Source: Bacteriovoracaceae bacterium UBA6144 (GTDB lineage: Bacteria; Bdellovibrionota; Bacteriovoracia; Bacteriovoracales; Bacteriovoracaceae). Taken from it: 64,000 nucleotides of DNA. Shown here in pieces: positions 7,991 to 16,518 of this stretch. The position numbers were made by a program, and so were the translations under genes. The stretch covers positions 1 to 64,000 of the forward strand of contig DIVA01000031.1 in the NCBI GenBank assembly GCA_002435705.1, in the 5' to 3' direction. Position 1 is the first letter of the stretch. Every line of letters begins with the position of its first letter. Under the pieces are notes generated by a model. It searched no databases. It saw nothing but the letters and a program-made list of their open reading frames with translations, and was not told the origin of the DNA.

Positions 7991-8018
7991 TTGGCACATT
8001 TCGGACAAGTGGTATAAA
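7991..8018 (+). promoter_or_regulatory. Sigma-70-type promoter of the patatin gene
   Basis: TTGGCA (7991-7996) and TATAAA (8013-8018) are separated by 16 bp. They would start transcription about 20 bases before the ATG at 8045. The remainder of the 305-bp gap 7740-8044 shows no gene; a run of nine C residues lies near 7884. Confidence 0.55.
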
Positions 8019-8044
8019 GAAGAAAACTCAGGAAATTAAAATTT

Positions 8045-9202
8045 ATGAAATATATTCCTAAATACGGTCTAGTCTTAAGCGGTGGTGGCGCTCGCGCTGC
8101 CTATCAAGCAGGTGTACTTAAAGGCATTTCAGAAATACTAGGTAAGGACTTTGGAGAGCACCCCTTCCCTATCATCACAGGTGTTTCAGCAGGCGCAATC
8201 AACGCCAGCCAATTAGCTTCCGGTACAGGAAGTTTTGCAGATCAGGTCGAAAAATTAAATGGTATTTGGAATGAATTAAATCCTGAGCAGGTTTTACGAA
8301 CAGATCTTAGATCTCTTTCATCATTAGGGGCAGGCTGGATTAAAGATTTAAGTTTTGGTGGAATGTTGGGAAAATCTGAATCAACTCACTTGCTCGATTC
8401 ATCACCACTTACCAAGTTGCTTGAAGGCAATATAGATTATGAGCAGATTCATAAAAATATATTAAATAAAACGTTGGAAGGTGTAGCTGTCACAGCGACT
8501 AGTTATTCAACTGGAACCTCACTTACTTTTTTTGATTCACTTGAAACAAGCGAGTGGAATCGAAGCTCCAGAATTGGAATCAAGGGCCCTCTGAAGTTGG
8601 AGCATGTTCTAGCATCTTCAGCTATTCCACTCATGTTCAAACCAGTGAGAATTGGTAAGAGTTACTTTGGCGATGGTGGTATAAGATCCAACACCCCCTT
8701 AAGTCCGGCCATTCATTTGGGCGCTGATAAAATACTCTCAATCGGAGTCCGCTATTTTAGAAGTGGGGGTGAAGTGCGAGAACTTAATCAGGAAGTAGAA
8801 ATGAAATCCATCACTCTTTCAGATATTGCCGGTGTTATGTTTAATTCAGTTTTCCTAGATGCCATTGAATTCGACTATGAACGACTAAAGAGAATTAATG
8901 CAACCCTAGAACTTATAAGTGAAGAAGTCAGGGCCAATCAACCAAGTCATTTAAAAAAAATTCCGGCACTTCTTATTCAGCCTTCCGTCGATTTAGGACT
9001 TATAGCTACCGGTGAATTTAATAGATTCCCACGTATGATGAGATATTTACTTAAAGGAATCGGTGCTTCAAAAGAGCGGGGAGCTGATTTTTTGAGTTAC
9101 ATAGCTTTTGATAAGGCCTATACAAGCAAACTGGTAGATATCGGTTTAAAAGATGCTATGGCAAAAAAGGCCGAGATCAGAAGGTTTTTTGAAATGGAGT
9201 AA
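8045..9202 (+). CDS. Patatin-like phospholipase
   Basis: This is a 385-aa lipid acyl hydrolase of the patatin/RssA family. The oxyanion loop Ser-Gly-Gly-Gly-Ala-Arg-Ala-Ala-Tyr is at 12-20. The nucleophile elbow is Gly-Val-Ser-Ala-Gly (Ser at about 48), and the catalytic Asp is in Gly-Asp-Gly-Gly-Ile at about 209, completing the Ser-Asp dyad. No signal peptide is seen, so it acts in the cytoplasm or is delivered by a leaderless route. Patatins are common in predatory and pathogenic Gram-negatives, where some are secreted effectors; here there is no secretion partner next to it. An AGGAAA ribosome site precedes the ATG. Confidence 0.9.
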   Translation: MKYIPKYGLVLSGGGARAAYQAGVLKGISEILGKDFGEHPFPIITGVSAGAINASQLASGTGSFADQVEKLNGIWNELNPEQVLRTDLRSLSSLGAGWIKDLSFGGMLGKSESTHLLDSSPLTKLLEGNIDYEQIHKNILNKTLEGVAVTATSYSTGTSLTFFDSLETSEWNRSSRIGIKGPLKLEHVLASSAIPLMFKPVRIGKSYFGDGGIRSNTPLSPAIHLGADKILSIGVRYFRSGGEVRELNQEVEMKSITLSDIAGVMFNSVFLDAIEFDYERLKRINATLELISEEVRANQPSHLKKIPALLIQPSVDLGLIATGEFNRFPRMMRYLLKGIGASKERGADFLSYIAFDKAYTSKLVDIGLKDAMAKKAEIRRFFEME

Positions 9203-9239
9203 GTCCCAGCAAAATCAATAAAATTTGAGATACAAGCTT

Positions 9240-9485
9240 TTATATCAGGCAATGATAATTACTTTGAAAATGTTCCTCACTGCCAAACTTACTGCAAAAA
9301 TCCAAAATAGCAGGCCTTGGTTGAAATATTCTATCGTGAATCATAATTGTCCAGTAGTATGTTAAGCCGCTGTGGAAAGACATAATTGTGCCCTCAGATT
9401 CTTTTTGATATTCGTATTCAGAAAGAGCGCAACGCCAGCTTGTAGGATCTTGCTCTTTCATAGGCGTGACCGTATCAAAGGTCAT
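9240..9485 (-). CDS. Hypothetical protein, possibly a gene fragment
   Basis: This 81-aa frame has an unusual composition (many Trp, His, Phe, Cys) and no recognisable family. The ATG at 9485 has a GGTGG-like site upstream; a TTG at 9503 would add six residues. The surrounding region contains decayed genes, so this may be the tail of a broken gene. Low certainty. Confidence 0.3.
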   Translation of the reverse strand: MTFDTVTPMKEQDPTSWRCALSEYEYQKESEGTIMSFHSGLTYYWTIMIHDRIFQPRPAILDFCSKFGSEEHFQSNYHCLI

Positions 9486-9576
9486 CCAGCCACCATGATT
9501 CAAAAAAATACTCTAAGCGCGCTGGTATTGCTTGCGGGATACTCACTGCATGATAATTATTTATTCAATTGGTGAT

Positions 9577-9831
9577 CTACTGCCCGGGAAATAAGCCAGG
9601 GCGAGGCGCTTTTTTAGTTGCTAACGCTTTCCTTATTTTGTCTAAGGCAATTCTTGCTTCGTTAATAGACAAGAAAGTATTGTCCGTATCAATTATTTCT
9701 TCATAGTTCTTTTCATCGACACCACCATATCCAATGTAAAGATATCCAAGACCGTTCAAGGGAATAGAATCCTCATCCTTGGCCTCATATTCACTATCAA
9801 TGTAATGAATGAAATAAAACTTTGTTAGCAA
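9577..9831 (-). CDS. Hypothetical acidic protein
   Basis: This 84-aa acidic frame begins with an aromatic strand-like segment (Phe-Tyr-Phe-Ile-His-Tyr-Ile) and ends in a Lys/Arg-rich Pro-containing tail. No domain is recognised. The only start is a TTG with no visible ribosome site, so it may be a truncated gene. Confidence 0.3.
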   Translation of the reverse strand: MLTKFYFIHYIDSEYEAKDEDSIPLNGLGYLYIGYGGVDEKNYEEIIDTDNTFLSINEARIALDKIRKALATKKAPRPGLFPGQ

Positions 9832-10192
9832 AAACTTAGTTGATCTTAGTGATATGGCGCAAAAACCTCCGCTTAGTTTAGTCTATTATCTCTTTAACGA
9901 TTGAAAGAAGTCCAGACTTCACCGAACGGCGGTACATCGATCGATAAACTAACCTGACAATTATCCAATGAAGGATAAAGGGGTAAGAGAGATCGAGGAC
10001 GAGTGCTGGGTTATCCGAGTTGGAGACACTTGAGAGATGTGGCGATTAGCTGAAGATCATGAGTATAAAGTTACCGAGGCCCGTTCAGGGAAACTCATTA
10101 ATCAAATCGAGAAGAAAGGTCTCAGTGAAAACACTAAATATTTTTTTTTGACTCTAAGAAATTCCAGAATCGCCTATCCTAGACTTTCATTA
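9832..10192. other. Gap with possible decayed gene
   Basis: This 361-bp gap has no intact gene. The best content is the interrupted frame 9968-10222. No RNA gene, terminator or repeat was recognised. Confidence 0.4.
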
Positions 10193-10222
10193 TCAATGGC
10201 TTCCCGTCCTATTCATCGGTAA
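9968..10222 (+). pseudogene. Possible pseudogene interrupted by TGA
   Basis: An ATG at 9968 opens a frame of 21 codons (Glu-Asp-Glu-Cys-Trp-Val-Ile-Arg-Val-Gly-Asp-Thr), broken by TGA at 10031-10033. The same frame continues with protein-like sequence (Trp-Arg-Leu-Ala-Glu-Asp-His-Glu-Tyr) to about 10130, then degenerates and runs into the end of the opposite-strand gene. The composition is that of a soluble protein. I cannot name the family. Confidence 0.3.
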
Positions 10223-10387
10223 GACATTTGATAAATCCGAAATCTCCTGCTTCCATCCTGCCCTTCTAAAATAAGAATAGAGCCTTCTCCCCAGAAAGAA
10301 GGCCACCACAAAAATAATCAGTACGATAAGTAGTATTAAAAGAAGAATTTTCCATTCTTCAATGTAGCTTGAATTATTTGGATTCAT
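10193..10387 (-). CDS. Small single-pass membrane protein
   Basis: This 64-aa protein has a strongly hydrophobic helix over residues 14-33 (Leu/Ile/Val-rich, ending Phe-Phe-Leu-Gly-Arg-Arg) and a basic cytoplasmic-looking tail. Its ATG overlaps the stop of the upstream lipoprotein gene as ATGA, so the two are translationally coupled. Function is unknown; it probably works with that lipoprotein. Confidence 0.6.
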   Translation of the reverse strand: MNPNNSSYIEEWKILLLILLIVLIIFVVAFFLGRRLYSYFRRAGWKQEISDLSNVLPMNRTGSH

Positions 10388-11265
10388 TCCCCCTCCTGTC
10401 TCCTAGAAAAACTTATCTTTTCAGCCTTCATACTCTCAATTCGGTTCAAATACTCCATTATTCTCTTATCGGGAAATAATTCGTTCGCCTGGATCAATAA
10501 CTCTCTTGATCTCGTGAAATTCCCAATGAGGGATTCTATGACCGCAAGACAGAAAGTGACCTTGCCCTTCTCTTCGTCATGCGTAGTTTGTTGATAGTCT
10601 CTCGTCTTTAGAAGAGCTAAATCATATTGAGAAGCTTCAATCAGATTTTGAACTTCTGAAAATTTCTTCTTATCTGAGAACTCAAATAAATCGACCTCCA
10701 TCCAAGTTTTACTGGGATGAAAAATCTTCACAAACTTATCTAATGCAACTCTTCTTGCCGATAATACAGCATCCGAATATCCATTATCAGGTGAAAAACT
10801 CCCACGGGGTATTATTGTAGAAATTCCAGTGCCGATAAACTGACGGGATAAAATAACCTCTCCAGTTGTTGTTTGAATCAAATTCAAAAATGGTCTGGAT
10901 GTCACCATGTATTGAGTTTCCCCGTTGGGGCCAACACTTCTGTCAACGACCTCAATAATAGAACCCCGAATTATATAATCAGCTTGCTGGTAGGTTTGCC
11001 TATTTGCCTGTCCTCTCATTCTTCCCTCAACTAGCTCATTCAGTGCTTGATGATGAAAAACCTTGAAGGAAGTATTTTCTTGTAGATACTGAGATACGCT
11101 AGCCCGAAAAGCGTTTGTGCTATCTCCTTCAATCGCCTGAATCTCAATAGAACTTTCTTTATTCAAACTAACCTTGGCCGGTTGAGTTCGTTCCACTACA
11201 ACTCGACTACTGGAACATCCAAATAAAACGAAGAAAGTGATCAAAAAAATATAAAGCCGAATCAT
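10384..11265 (-). CDS. Exported lipoprotein, CsgG/LpoB-like N-terminal half
   Basis: This is a 293-aa lipoprotein with a type II signal ending Leu-Phe-Gly-Cys-Ser-Ser-Ser. The ATG at 11265 (GGAG 5 bases upstream) gives a normal signal peptide; an ATG at 11310 would add 15 residues. Residues about 35-195 resemble lipoproteins of the CsgG/FlgT/LpoB type: a strand, then Phe-Arg-x-Ser-Val-Ser-Gln-Tyr-Leu, then Ala-Asp-Tyr-Ile-Ile-Arg-Gly-Ser-Ile and a Val-Ala-Leu-Asp-Lys helix. The C-terminal 90 residues look like a TPR-type helical repeat (Leu-Leu-Ile-Gln-Ala-Asn-Glu-Leu-Phe-Pro). It likely sits in the periplasmic face of the outer membrane. The role is unassigned, and it is coupled to a small membrane protein. 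Confidence 0.6.
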   Translation of the reverse strand: MIRLYIFLITFFVLFGCSSSRVVVERTQPAKVSLNKESSIEIQAIEGDSTNAFRASVSQYLQENTSFKVFHHQALNELVEGRMRGQANRQTYQQADYIIRGSIIEVVDRSVGPNGETQYMVTSRPFLNLIQTTTGEVILSRQFIGTGISTIIPRGSFSPDNGYSDAVLSARRVALDKFVKIFHPSKTWMEVDLFEFSDKKKFSEVQNLIEASQYDLALLKTRDYQQTTHDEEKGKVTFCLAVIESLIGNFTRSRELLIQANELFPDKRIMEYLNRIESMKAEKISFSRRQEGE

Positions 11266-11307
11266 ACCTACTCCATTGATTGAGATTATCTTCGTCAGAA
11301 GCTTGTT

Positions 11308-11341
11308 CATACTTAAAGTATTATCATACCTAAAGTATTAC
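11308..11341. promoter_or_regulatory. Tandem 17-bp operator-like repeats
   Basis: Two 17-bp units (11308-11324 and 11325-11341) agree at 15 of 17 positions and share CATAC and TAAAGTATTA. The first contains the perfect palindrome TACTTAAAGTA. They lie between the lipoprotein gene and the divergent 11423 gene, where the lipoprotein promoter should be. They are likely binding sites for a dimeric repressor, perhaps the neighbouring 11423 product. Confidence 0.5.
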
Positions 11342-11422
11342 ACGTCAAGAGAGTTATTTGATTTCAAATACTTAGACGAGACGAACCTACTGTGATAAAT
11401 TGGACAAGGAGAGAGGTCAGTT

Positions 11423-11821
11423 TTGAAAACAGAAGAATTCGAGAAGTCATTACGAGAGAGTCAGAAAGCCGTTCTAAGGGCATTATACCCTCAAGACTAC
11501 AGCAAGCTAAAGGAAGCCGCAAAGTTTCTAGGAATCCCATTTGAGAACGCCCGACAGGCCTATCAATACGGAAAGGGCAGCACCTTTACAATTAACGGCC
11601 TAATACTTTTTGCTCTCGGCATTAAGAACCCTCAGCAACTAAAAAGCTATCTCCCAAAGCTTCGCGAGTCTCTGGGAAATCCCAGAGAACTCTCACACCT
11701 TGAAAGTCTTATTGAAGAAGCCAGAAGTTTCTATTCAGAAAAAGAAATTGAGATCTGGATAACTCTTCTCCTGGCCAAGAAAAAAATTGAACTTGAGAAG
11801 AAACCGAAAAAAAAGAAATAA
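11423..11821 (+). CDS. Putative helix-turn-helix regulator
   Basis: This 132-aa basic, helical protein starts at TTG, with GGAGAG about 8 bases upstream. Residues 25-68 (Tyr-Ser-Lys-Leu-Lys-Glu-Ala-Ala-Lys-Phe-Leu-Gly-Ile, then Arg-Gln-Ala-Tyr-Gln-Tyr-Gly-Lys-Gly) look like a helix-turn-helix. The C-terminus is a long helix ending in a Lys run. There is no confident family match. It is divergent from the lipoprotein operon across the tandem operator repeats, which suggests it regulates that operon and itself. Confidence 0.5.
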   Translation: MKTEEFEKSLRESQKAVLRALYPQDYSKLKEAAKFLGIPFENARQAYQYGKGSTFTINGLILFALGIKNPQQLKSYLPKLRESLGNPRELSHLESLIEEARSFYSEKEIEIWITLLLAKKKIELEKKPKKKK

Positions 11822-11859
11822 GCTAAATGATGCTAAAATTAGCACCTCATGTTTTTAGG

Positions 11860-14073
11860 TCAAATTCGTCTCAAGACTGCTGCCGGCTCTTTCCCAAAAA
11901 CGTCTAATATCCAATGTGGCATCTCAAGAGGGCCATCAGGATATGAGGTATAAAGATAAATCCGATTAAAACCTAATTGAAAAATTTTTTGACCTTCAAT
12001 TTCTCCTTTAATTCCATTTCCTAAATCAGAATCGAGAAGAATATAAGAGTCTCTAGGTATTCCTGATGATTCTGCAATGAAACTATCAATCGAGTAAAAT
12101 CCCTGAAAAAGAAATAAATCTTTCTCTTGATGCTGACTCCATCTCCAGTGAGAAAGACGGTCATCATCTATCAAAATGATTCGGGGAGGTTGAATACTGA
12201 TATTCACATAAGGAAGAAGTGTCTTAGAAAGATATTGTAGTCCCACTTTTTCACAAAGCCTGATAATTTCATCTTCATCTGCCCGACCAGTCACCAACAG
12301 ACTATGTTCCGCATGATTTATCTTCTCGATGACCTCGATACCATTAAGATCAGCCCCCACAAATTCAAAATCACATAATAAAAGGGTCTTCTCATTTAGA
12401 TTCTGAAACTTTACAAGGAACTCAGAGGGACTATAAAAGTGGTCAATTGCTTGTTTCACTTTTAGCAATTTCCTATCCCACAAATCGTGCACACTCTGCT
12501 CATCATCTAAAACAATAATTCGATTATACTTATAGAGATCAATCTTTTTGACGACACTAGAAGCGACCTGAGAAGAGGGCAATCTTATTAGAACTGTTGT
12601 TCCTTGCCCTAAAGTTGAATACAACTCAATCCTTCCCCCCATTATCTCTATTTCCTCTTTGGCTCCCGAAAGCCCAAGTCCGTTTCCCTCTTTCTTTGTT
12701 GTGAATCCCTTCTTAAACACAGACTCAATGAACTCAGGTGCTATTCCTGCTCCATTATCTATGACTTTGATACAGTTAAAGTTCTTCTCAGAATATAGGC
12801 CCACTTTGATAGAGCAAGAATTACTCCCACAAGCTTCAACGCTGTTGTTTATTAGATTTGAAATGATTCTTTTGAGAAAGGATGGACGAATATCAGAAAA
12901 GAGTCCATAAGAGTCATCTGTAAATACTCCTTCTATCTCTACATTTTGCTGTTCCTTGAACTCCGCTCTCTTTTCAACAAGGATGCCCTCAACAAGAGGA
13001 AGAAGATCCTCCGTTTTCTTCTCACTCTCAACCGCATTACTTGGATTTTTTTTCAACAGATTCAATGCGATTTCTTCAATCCTATTTAAACTACTTTGAA
13101 GAACACGCCACTTGTCGAGGCTAAGATCATTTTTAAGATCATTCCTGAGACTCTTTAATAAGCCTAGAGGACTCTTAATATCATGTGCAACTTGTTGGGC
13201 TACGGAGAACTGAGCTTTCTGTAACTCTGTCTCTCTCTCCTGCTTGTTCGCAGAAATAATCCTCTCATTCGCTTCTATGATATATTTAATATAAGGTCTA
13301 AAAATTCGTGGAAACCCTTCTAATTTAACATCTCTAATCTCACCCGTTGAAAGGTTCTGAAGGAAAAACACAATTTTCCTAAAAGGCGTTATTAGAACCT
13401 TCATCAAGGCGTGAAATCCAAGTGCGATTCCAAGGATAACTAGAATAAGGGCCGTGAAATTATCTTTCACAAAGCCTAAGAAGTAACGAGTTCGCGCACC
13501 AGGACTTTCATAGATTCCGGCCTCAAATTTTTTGAAATTTTTTGGTGTCACTTCTTTTCTAAAAATGATTCCAAACGCTTCCTCGCTTTCCATACTCGTG
13601 TCAAATGTGTCACTGACATCCACTCTTAAAATGACGTACCCATACCCTTCAGATTCATCAATCTTTCTTATAACGAATAAGTCTCCCTCGAAAATTACAT
13701 AATTTGATTTTCTGTTCCAGTTTGCCAAAACATTGAAAATCTCACTTGTATCATTGTAATCATCTACAACTGAGTGAAGTATTTTAAGATTACTGTCCAA
13801 AATGAAAAATTCTTTTACAGTCCTCTCATCGGACATAAGTTGCTTGGCCACTATTTCAACTTGGCCATAACTCTGAAACTGAATCGCTCCAATCAGGGCG
13901 GGCATATTGGCCATAAACTTCTGAAGCAATTCAATGTTTCTAACCCGCTCTTGAACTTCTCTTTGAGAAAGAGAGATTTTATTATCCAGCTCTTTTGAAG
14001 AATGATGGTAAATAACGGGGATGGCCGCAAGGATAAGAAAGAAAAGAAGAAGAATCTCTTTTGAAACCCTCAT
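11860..14073 (-). CDS. Membrane hybrid histidine kinase with two receiver domains
   Basis: This 737-aa sensor kinase has a TM helix at about 8-24, a periplasmic sensor region of about 160 aa, and a second TM at about 205-225. The HisKA box Ala-His-Asp-Ile-Lys-Ser-Pro-Leu follows at about 298-305. An HATPase_c domain has N box Asn-Leu-Ile-Asn-Asn-Ser and G boxes Asp-Asn-Gly-Ala-Gly-Ile and Gly-Asn-Gly-Leu-Gly-Leu. Two receiver-like domains end the protein. The first has Asp-Asp-Glu, Cys-Asp-Phe-Glu, Thr-Gly and Ser-Lys; the second has Asp-Asp-Asp, Leu-Asp-Ser-Asp, Thr-Ser and Gly-Lys. Its start overlaps the stop of the periplasmic binding protein gene by 4 bases, so the pair probably forms a ligand-sensing unit. 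No cognate histidine phosphotransferase is adjacent. The NtrC-type regulator at 18048-19397 is a candidate target, by proximity only. Confidence 0.85.
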   Translation of the reverse strand: MRVSKEILLLFFLILAAIPVIYHHSSKELDNKISLSQREVQERVRNIELLQKFMANMPALIGAIQFQSYGQVEIVAKQLMSDERTVKEFFILDSNLKILHSVVDDYNDTSEIFNVLANWNRKSNYVIFEGDLFVIRKIDESEGYGYVILRVDVSDTFDTSMESEEAFGIIFRKEVTPKNFKKFEAGIYESPGARTRYFLGFVKDNFTALILVILGIALGFHALMKVLITPFRKIVFFLQNLSTGEIRDVKLEGFPRIFRPYIKYIIEANERIISANKQERETELQKAQFSVAQQVAHDIKSPLGLLKSLRNDLKNDLSLDKWRVLQSSLNRIEEIALNLLKKNPSNAVESEKKTEDLLPLVEGILVEKRAEFKEQQNVEIEGVFTDDSYGLFSDIRPSFLKRIISNLINNSVEACGSNSCSIKVGLYSEKNFNCIKVIDNGAGIAPEFIESVFKKGFTTKKEGNGLGLSGAKEEIEIMGGRIELYSTLGQGTTVLIRLPSSQVASSVVKKIDLYKYNRIIVLDDEQSVHDLWDRKLLKVKQAIDHFYSPSEFLVKFQNLNEKTLLLCDFEFVGADLNGIEVIEKINHAEHSLLVTGRADEDEIIRLCEKVGLQYLSKTLLPYVNISIQPPRIILIDDDRLSHWRWSQHQEKDLFLFQGFYSIDSFIAESSGIPRDSYILLDSDLGNGIKGEIEGQKIFQLGFNRIYLYTSYPDGPLEMPHWILDVFGKEPAAVLRRI

Positions 14074-15104
14074 CTCTTTAATCCATCTTGAGATGTTTTC
14101 ACAAACTTAGCAACCCCGATAAAAGAATCAGGAACCTTAAGGCCGAGTCTATTAACCTCATCTGTGTTTACTTCAAATGAATGATATTTTGATTTCGCAA
14201 ATCCTATTTGGGAACAACGACCACCCTTTTCAACTTGAATGATTATTTCCGCAGCCTGTTTGCCAAGCCCGTAAGGGTCAACTGAAATTGCCGCGAGGAA
14301 TCCCATCTTCGTATGAATACTCAAAATCCCAAGAAGAGGAATTTTTACATTCGACTTAATCCAATTTGCCATTTCATCTAAAGAAACCTGTTTCCCCTTT
14401 TTATCAAAAACTTCATAGGGAACGAGTATCCATGCAATCTGATCTTTAGTATTTATTTCTCTGAATGATGTCTTCCAATCTTCCCACGATGTTTTTAGAT
14501 AGATCTCGCGGACTTTAACCTCAGACATCTTATTGCTCTTAATCTCCTGAAACATCTTTGATACAATCTTTGAAGAATCTCCCTCTGAAGATACGACAGA
14601 CATCTGGCGAACATCTTTCACCATTAAGGAAACCATTTTAAGAGATTCCTCAATAGGATAATGCTCTACAATCCCACAAAAATGAGATGTATCCCTTCCT
14701 TTTGCCCATTCCGAGTGCGCTGGTTGCTGATTGATTGCATTGAGGATTACGGGTTTCGTTTTCGGGAATTTATCAATGAACTTATCAACGGCTTCATCAT
14801 CGTTGATTACAATATAATCAGGATCGACCTTTAGAACCTCATTTACGATTCGCTCTATCTCAGCGGACTGAGTTTTCTTTGATTTAAACTTAAGCCCTTC
14901 GTAATCATAGAGATAGTCAAAGAACGTGTATCGGTCTTGAGCATATTTACCAAGTGTTTCCTGAACTCCTCGCTGAATCCCGTAGTACCATTCCCCTTTC
15001 GGATAGCTATAAAGAACAGCGATTTTCTTCTTGGGTATGTCGGCCAGCGAAGCAAAGCTTAAGAAACATGAAATTAGTACAAAGATGAGCCTTATAGATT
15101 GCAT
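14070..15104 (-). CDS. Periplasmic binding protein, ABC_sub_bind type
   Basis: This is a 344-aa exported protein with a signal peptide (hydrophobic core 4-19, cleavage after Ser-Leu-Ala). The body has the two-lobed substrate-binding fold of the ABC_sub_bind/LuxP-like group: an Ile-Ala-Val-Leu-Tyr-Ser strand, then Asp-Pro-Asp-Tyr-Ile-Val-Ile-Asn-Asp-Asp-Glu-Ala. A late Val-Asp-Pro-Tyr-Gly-Leu-Gly-Lys-Gln-Ala-Ala-Glu motif follows. No ABC permease or ATPase is nearby. Its stop overlaps the start of a hybrid kinase, so it probably presents a ligand to that kinase rather than to a transporter. Confidence 0.75.
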   Translation of the reverse strand: MQSIRLIFVLISCFLSFASLADIPKKKIAVLYSYPKGEWYYGIQRGVQETLGKYAQDRYTFFDYLYDYEGLKFKSKKTQSAEIERIVNEVLKVDPDYIVINDDEAVDKFIDKFPKTKPVILNAINQQPAHSEWAKGRDTSHFCGIVEHYPIEESLKMVSLMVKDVRQMSVVSSEGDSSKIVSKMFQEIKSNKMSEVKVREIYLKTSWEDWKTSFREINTKDQIAWILVPYEVFDKKGKQVSLDEMANWIKSNVKIPLLGILSIHTKMGFLAAISVDPYGLGKQAAEIIIQVEKGGRCSQIGFAKSKYHSFEVNTDEVNRLGLKVPDSFIGVAKFVKTSQDGLKR

Positions 15105-15126
15105 ACGTTTTTGATTTTGTTATAAT
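15099..15126 (+). promoter_or_regulatory. Sigma-70-type promoter of the cupin operon
   Basis: TTGCAT (15099-15104) and a consensus TATAAT (15121-15126) are separated by 16 bp. The -35 box overlaps the start codon of the divergent binding-protein gene. This promoter would drive the cupin, exporter and SAH-hydrolase-like genes. Confidence 0.6.
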
Positions 15127-15158
15127 TTTTCTGTCAACCAGAAGGAACGTACTTATCT

Positions 15159-15644
15159 ATGAGTTTGAACGCAAGTGACATTGTAAAATTGCTAGGTTTA
15201 CAGCCTCTCCCCGAAGAAGGGGGCTACTTCCTTCGTTCTTATCAGGCCAATGATAGAGTTTTACTTGACCGTGGTGAAAGGCCTGTGGGTGATGCGATTT
15301 ACTACCTCATTACCGAAGATCAATTTTCAGGGCTACACAAACTGAAATGTGATGAGATGTGGCACTTCTACGCTGGTGATCCAGTCGAAATGCTTCTCTT
15401 CGATAACAATGAATTTAACCTTGTCGAGATCGGTAATTCTGATTTTACAAAACACCTTCCCCAGAAGCTAGTGAGGGCCAATCAATGGCAGGGCACTAAG
15501 CTCAAACCTGGCGGAAAGTGGGCCCTTTTAGGAACAAACGCCTTCCCTGGGTATGCCCAGGAGGATTTTGCGATGGGGCAACTTGATATGTTCCAAGGAA
15601 GATCCCATGAGCAGCTTGAAATTATCAAAAGATATGCGAAATGA
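15159..15644 (+). CDS. DUF985 (cupin_5) family protein
   Basis: This is a 161-aa single-domain cupin of the DUF985 type. Family marks are Pro-Glu-Glu-Gly-Gly-Tyr-Phe near residue 20, Ala-Ile-Tyr-Tyr-Leu-Ile-Thr, Asp-Glu-Met-Trp-His-Phe-Tyr-Ala-Gly-Asp-Pro, and Trp-Ala-Leu-Leu-Gly-Thr ... Pro-Gly-Tyr. His and Glu in the Glu-x-Trp-His motif could bind metal. The biochemical role of the family is not settled. It is the first gene of a tight three-gene operon with an EamA exporter and a SAH-hydrolase-like protein; AAGGA precedes the ATG. Confidence 0.85.
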   Translation: MSLNASDIVKLLGLQPLPEEGGYFLRSYQANDRVLLDRGERPVGDAIYYLITEDQFSGLHKLKCDEMWHFYAGDPVEMLLFDNNEFNLVEIGNSDFTKHLPQKLVRANQWQGTKLKPGGKWALLGTNAFPGYAQEDFAMGQLDMFQGRSHEQLEIIKRYAK

Positions 15645-16518
15645 GCGCATACTTCTTCCACTAAACTTTTGTATTATCTATTTTGTTTGGGGAATGACTT
15701 ATATCTGGATGAAGACTGCAACAGTCGATCTTCACCCCTTTGTGATAAACTTTTGGCAAAACTTCATAGCAGCCACGGCCCTTCTCGCTTTTAACTTCAA
15801 TAAATCGTTTTTTACTTTTTTTAAGAGCCACTTTTTAACAATCATCTCTCAGTCTTTTTTCATGCTCATATTGGGCGTGAGTTTCATTACTATATCCGTT
15901 CAACAACTTCCTGCTTCCTTTGCAGCAGTTATTATTTCATCAGTACCTATTTGGGTTGCGCTTTTTAACGCCATCTCTGAAAGATCAATCGCACTCCGCA
16001 ATCTCGTTGGCCTCATCTTAGGAGTTGTTGGGATTGCCTTTCTTGTTCAAATTGAACTTGCTCAGTACCAAAGCAGCTTATACCTTGTGATACTCCTTAT
16101 AGCTGCTCTTAGTTGGAGCTATGGACTCTACAGAATGCCTCGTTTACCTATCGTCAACCAACCTTATCTCTCATCAGCGGCCCAGATGTTTATTGCGGCC
16201 TTGGCCTATTTACTCATTTCTCTCTTTTCTTTTCCTATAAGCTCACTGATCTCCCACAATGCAAGTACGATCACTTCGCTCTTTTGTCTTGCCATCCTGG
16301 GGTCAACAATCGCTTTTTCAAGTTTAAACTGGTTACTTAAACATTCCTCGCCCGTAAAAGTGTCAACTTACGCCTACATCAATCCATTAGTTTCTATCTT
16401 GATGGCATGGTTACTATTAGGAGAAGAATTCAAAAGTGAACAAATCCCATACATCGTTCTAATTCTCTTCTCAGTGTTTATCATCGTATCTGATAATAAG
16501 CCGAGGAGTTCAAAATGA
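15634..16518 (+). CDS. EamA-family (DMT) small-molecule exporter
   Basis: This inner-membrane protein of 294 aa has ten predicted TM helices in two EamA repeats. The first has Val-Trp-Gly-Met-Thr-Tyr-Ile-Trp and a Pro-Ala-Ser-Phe-Ala-Ala-Val-Ile stretch. The second ends Tyr-Ala-Tyr-Ile-Asn-Pro-Leu-Val-Ser-Ile then Leu-Leu-Gly-Glu-Glu, both hallmarks of the family. I start it at the ATG 15634, which overlaps the cupin stop by 11 bases. A longer in-frame reading from 15553 would run through cupin coding sequence and is unlikely. It probably exports a metabolite or amino acid. It overlaps the next gene by 4 bases. Confidence 0.87.
   Translation: MRNERILLPLNFCIIYFVWGMTYIWMKTATVDLHPFVINFWQNFIAATALLAFNFNKSFFTFFKSHFLTIISQSFFMLILGVSFITISVQQLPASFAAVIISSVPIWVALFNAISERSIALRNLVGLILGVVGIAFLVQIELAQYQSSLYLVILLIAALSWSYGLYRMPRLPIVNQPYLSSAAQMFIAALAYLLISLFSFPISSLISHNASTITSLFCLAILGSTIAFSSLNWLLKHSSPVKVSTYAYINPLVSILMAWLLLGEEFKSEQIPYIVLILFSVFIIVSDNKPRSSK

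Noticed and set aside
15553..15633. Longer N-terminus for the EamA exporter starting at 15553
   Set aside because: The extension lies wholly within the cupin coding region in another frame. Starting at 15634 gives a normal membrane N-terminus and the short overlap typical of operons.
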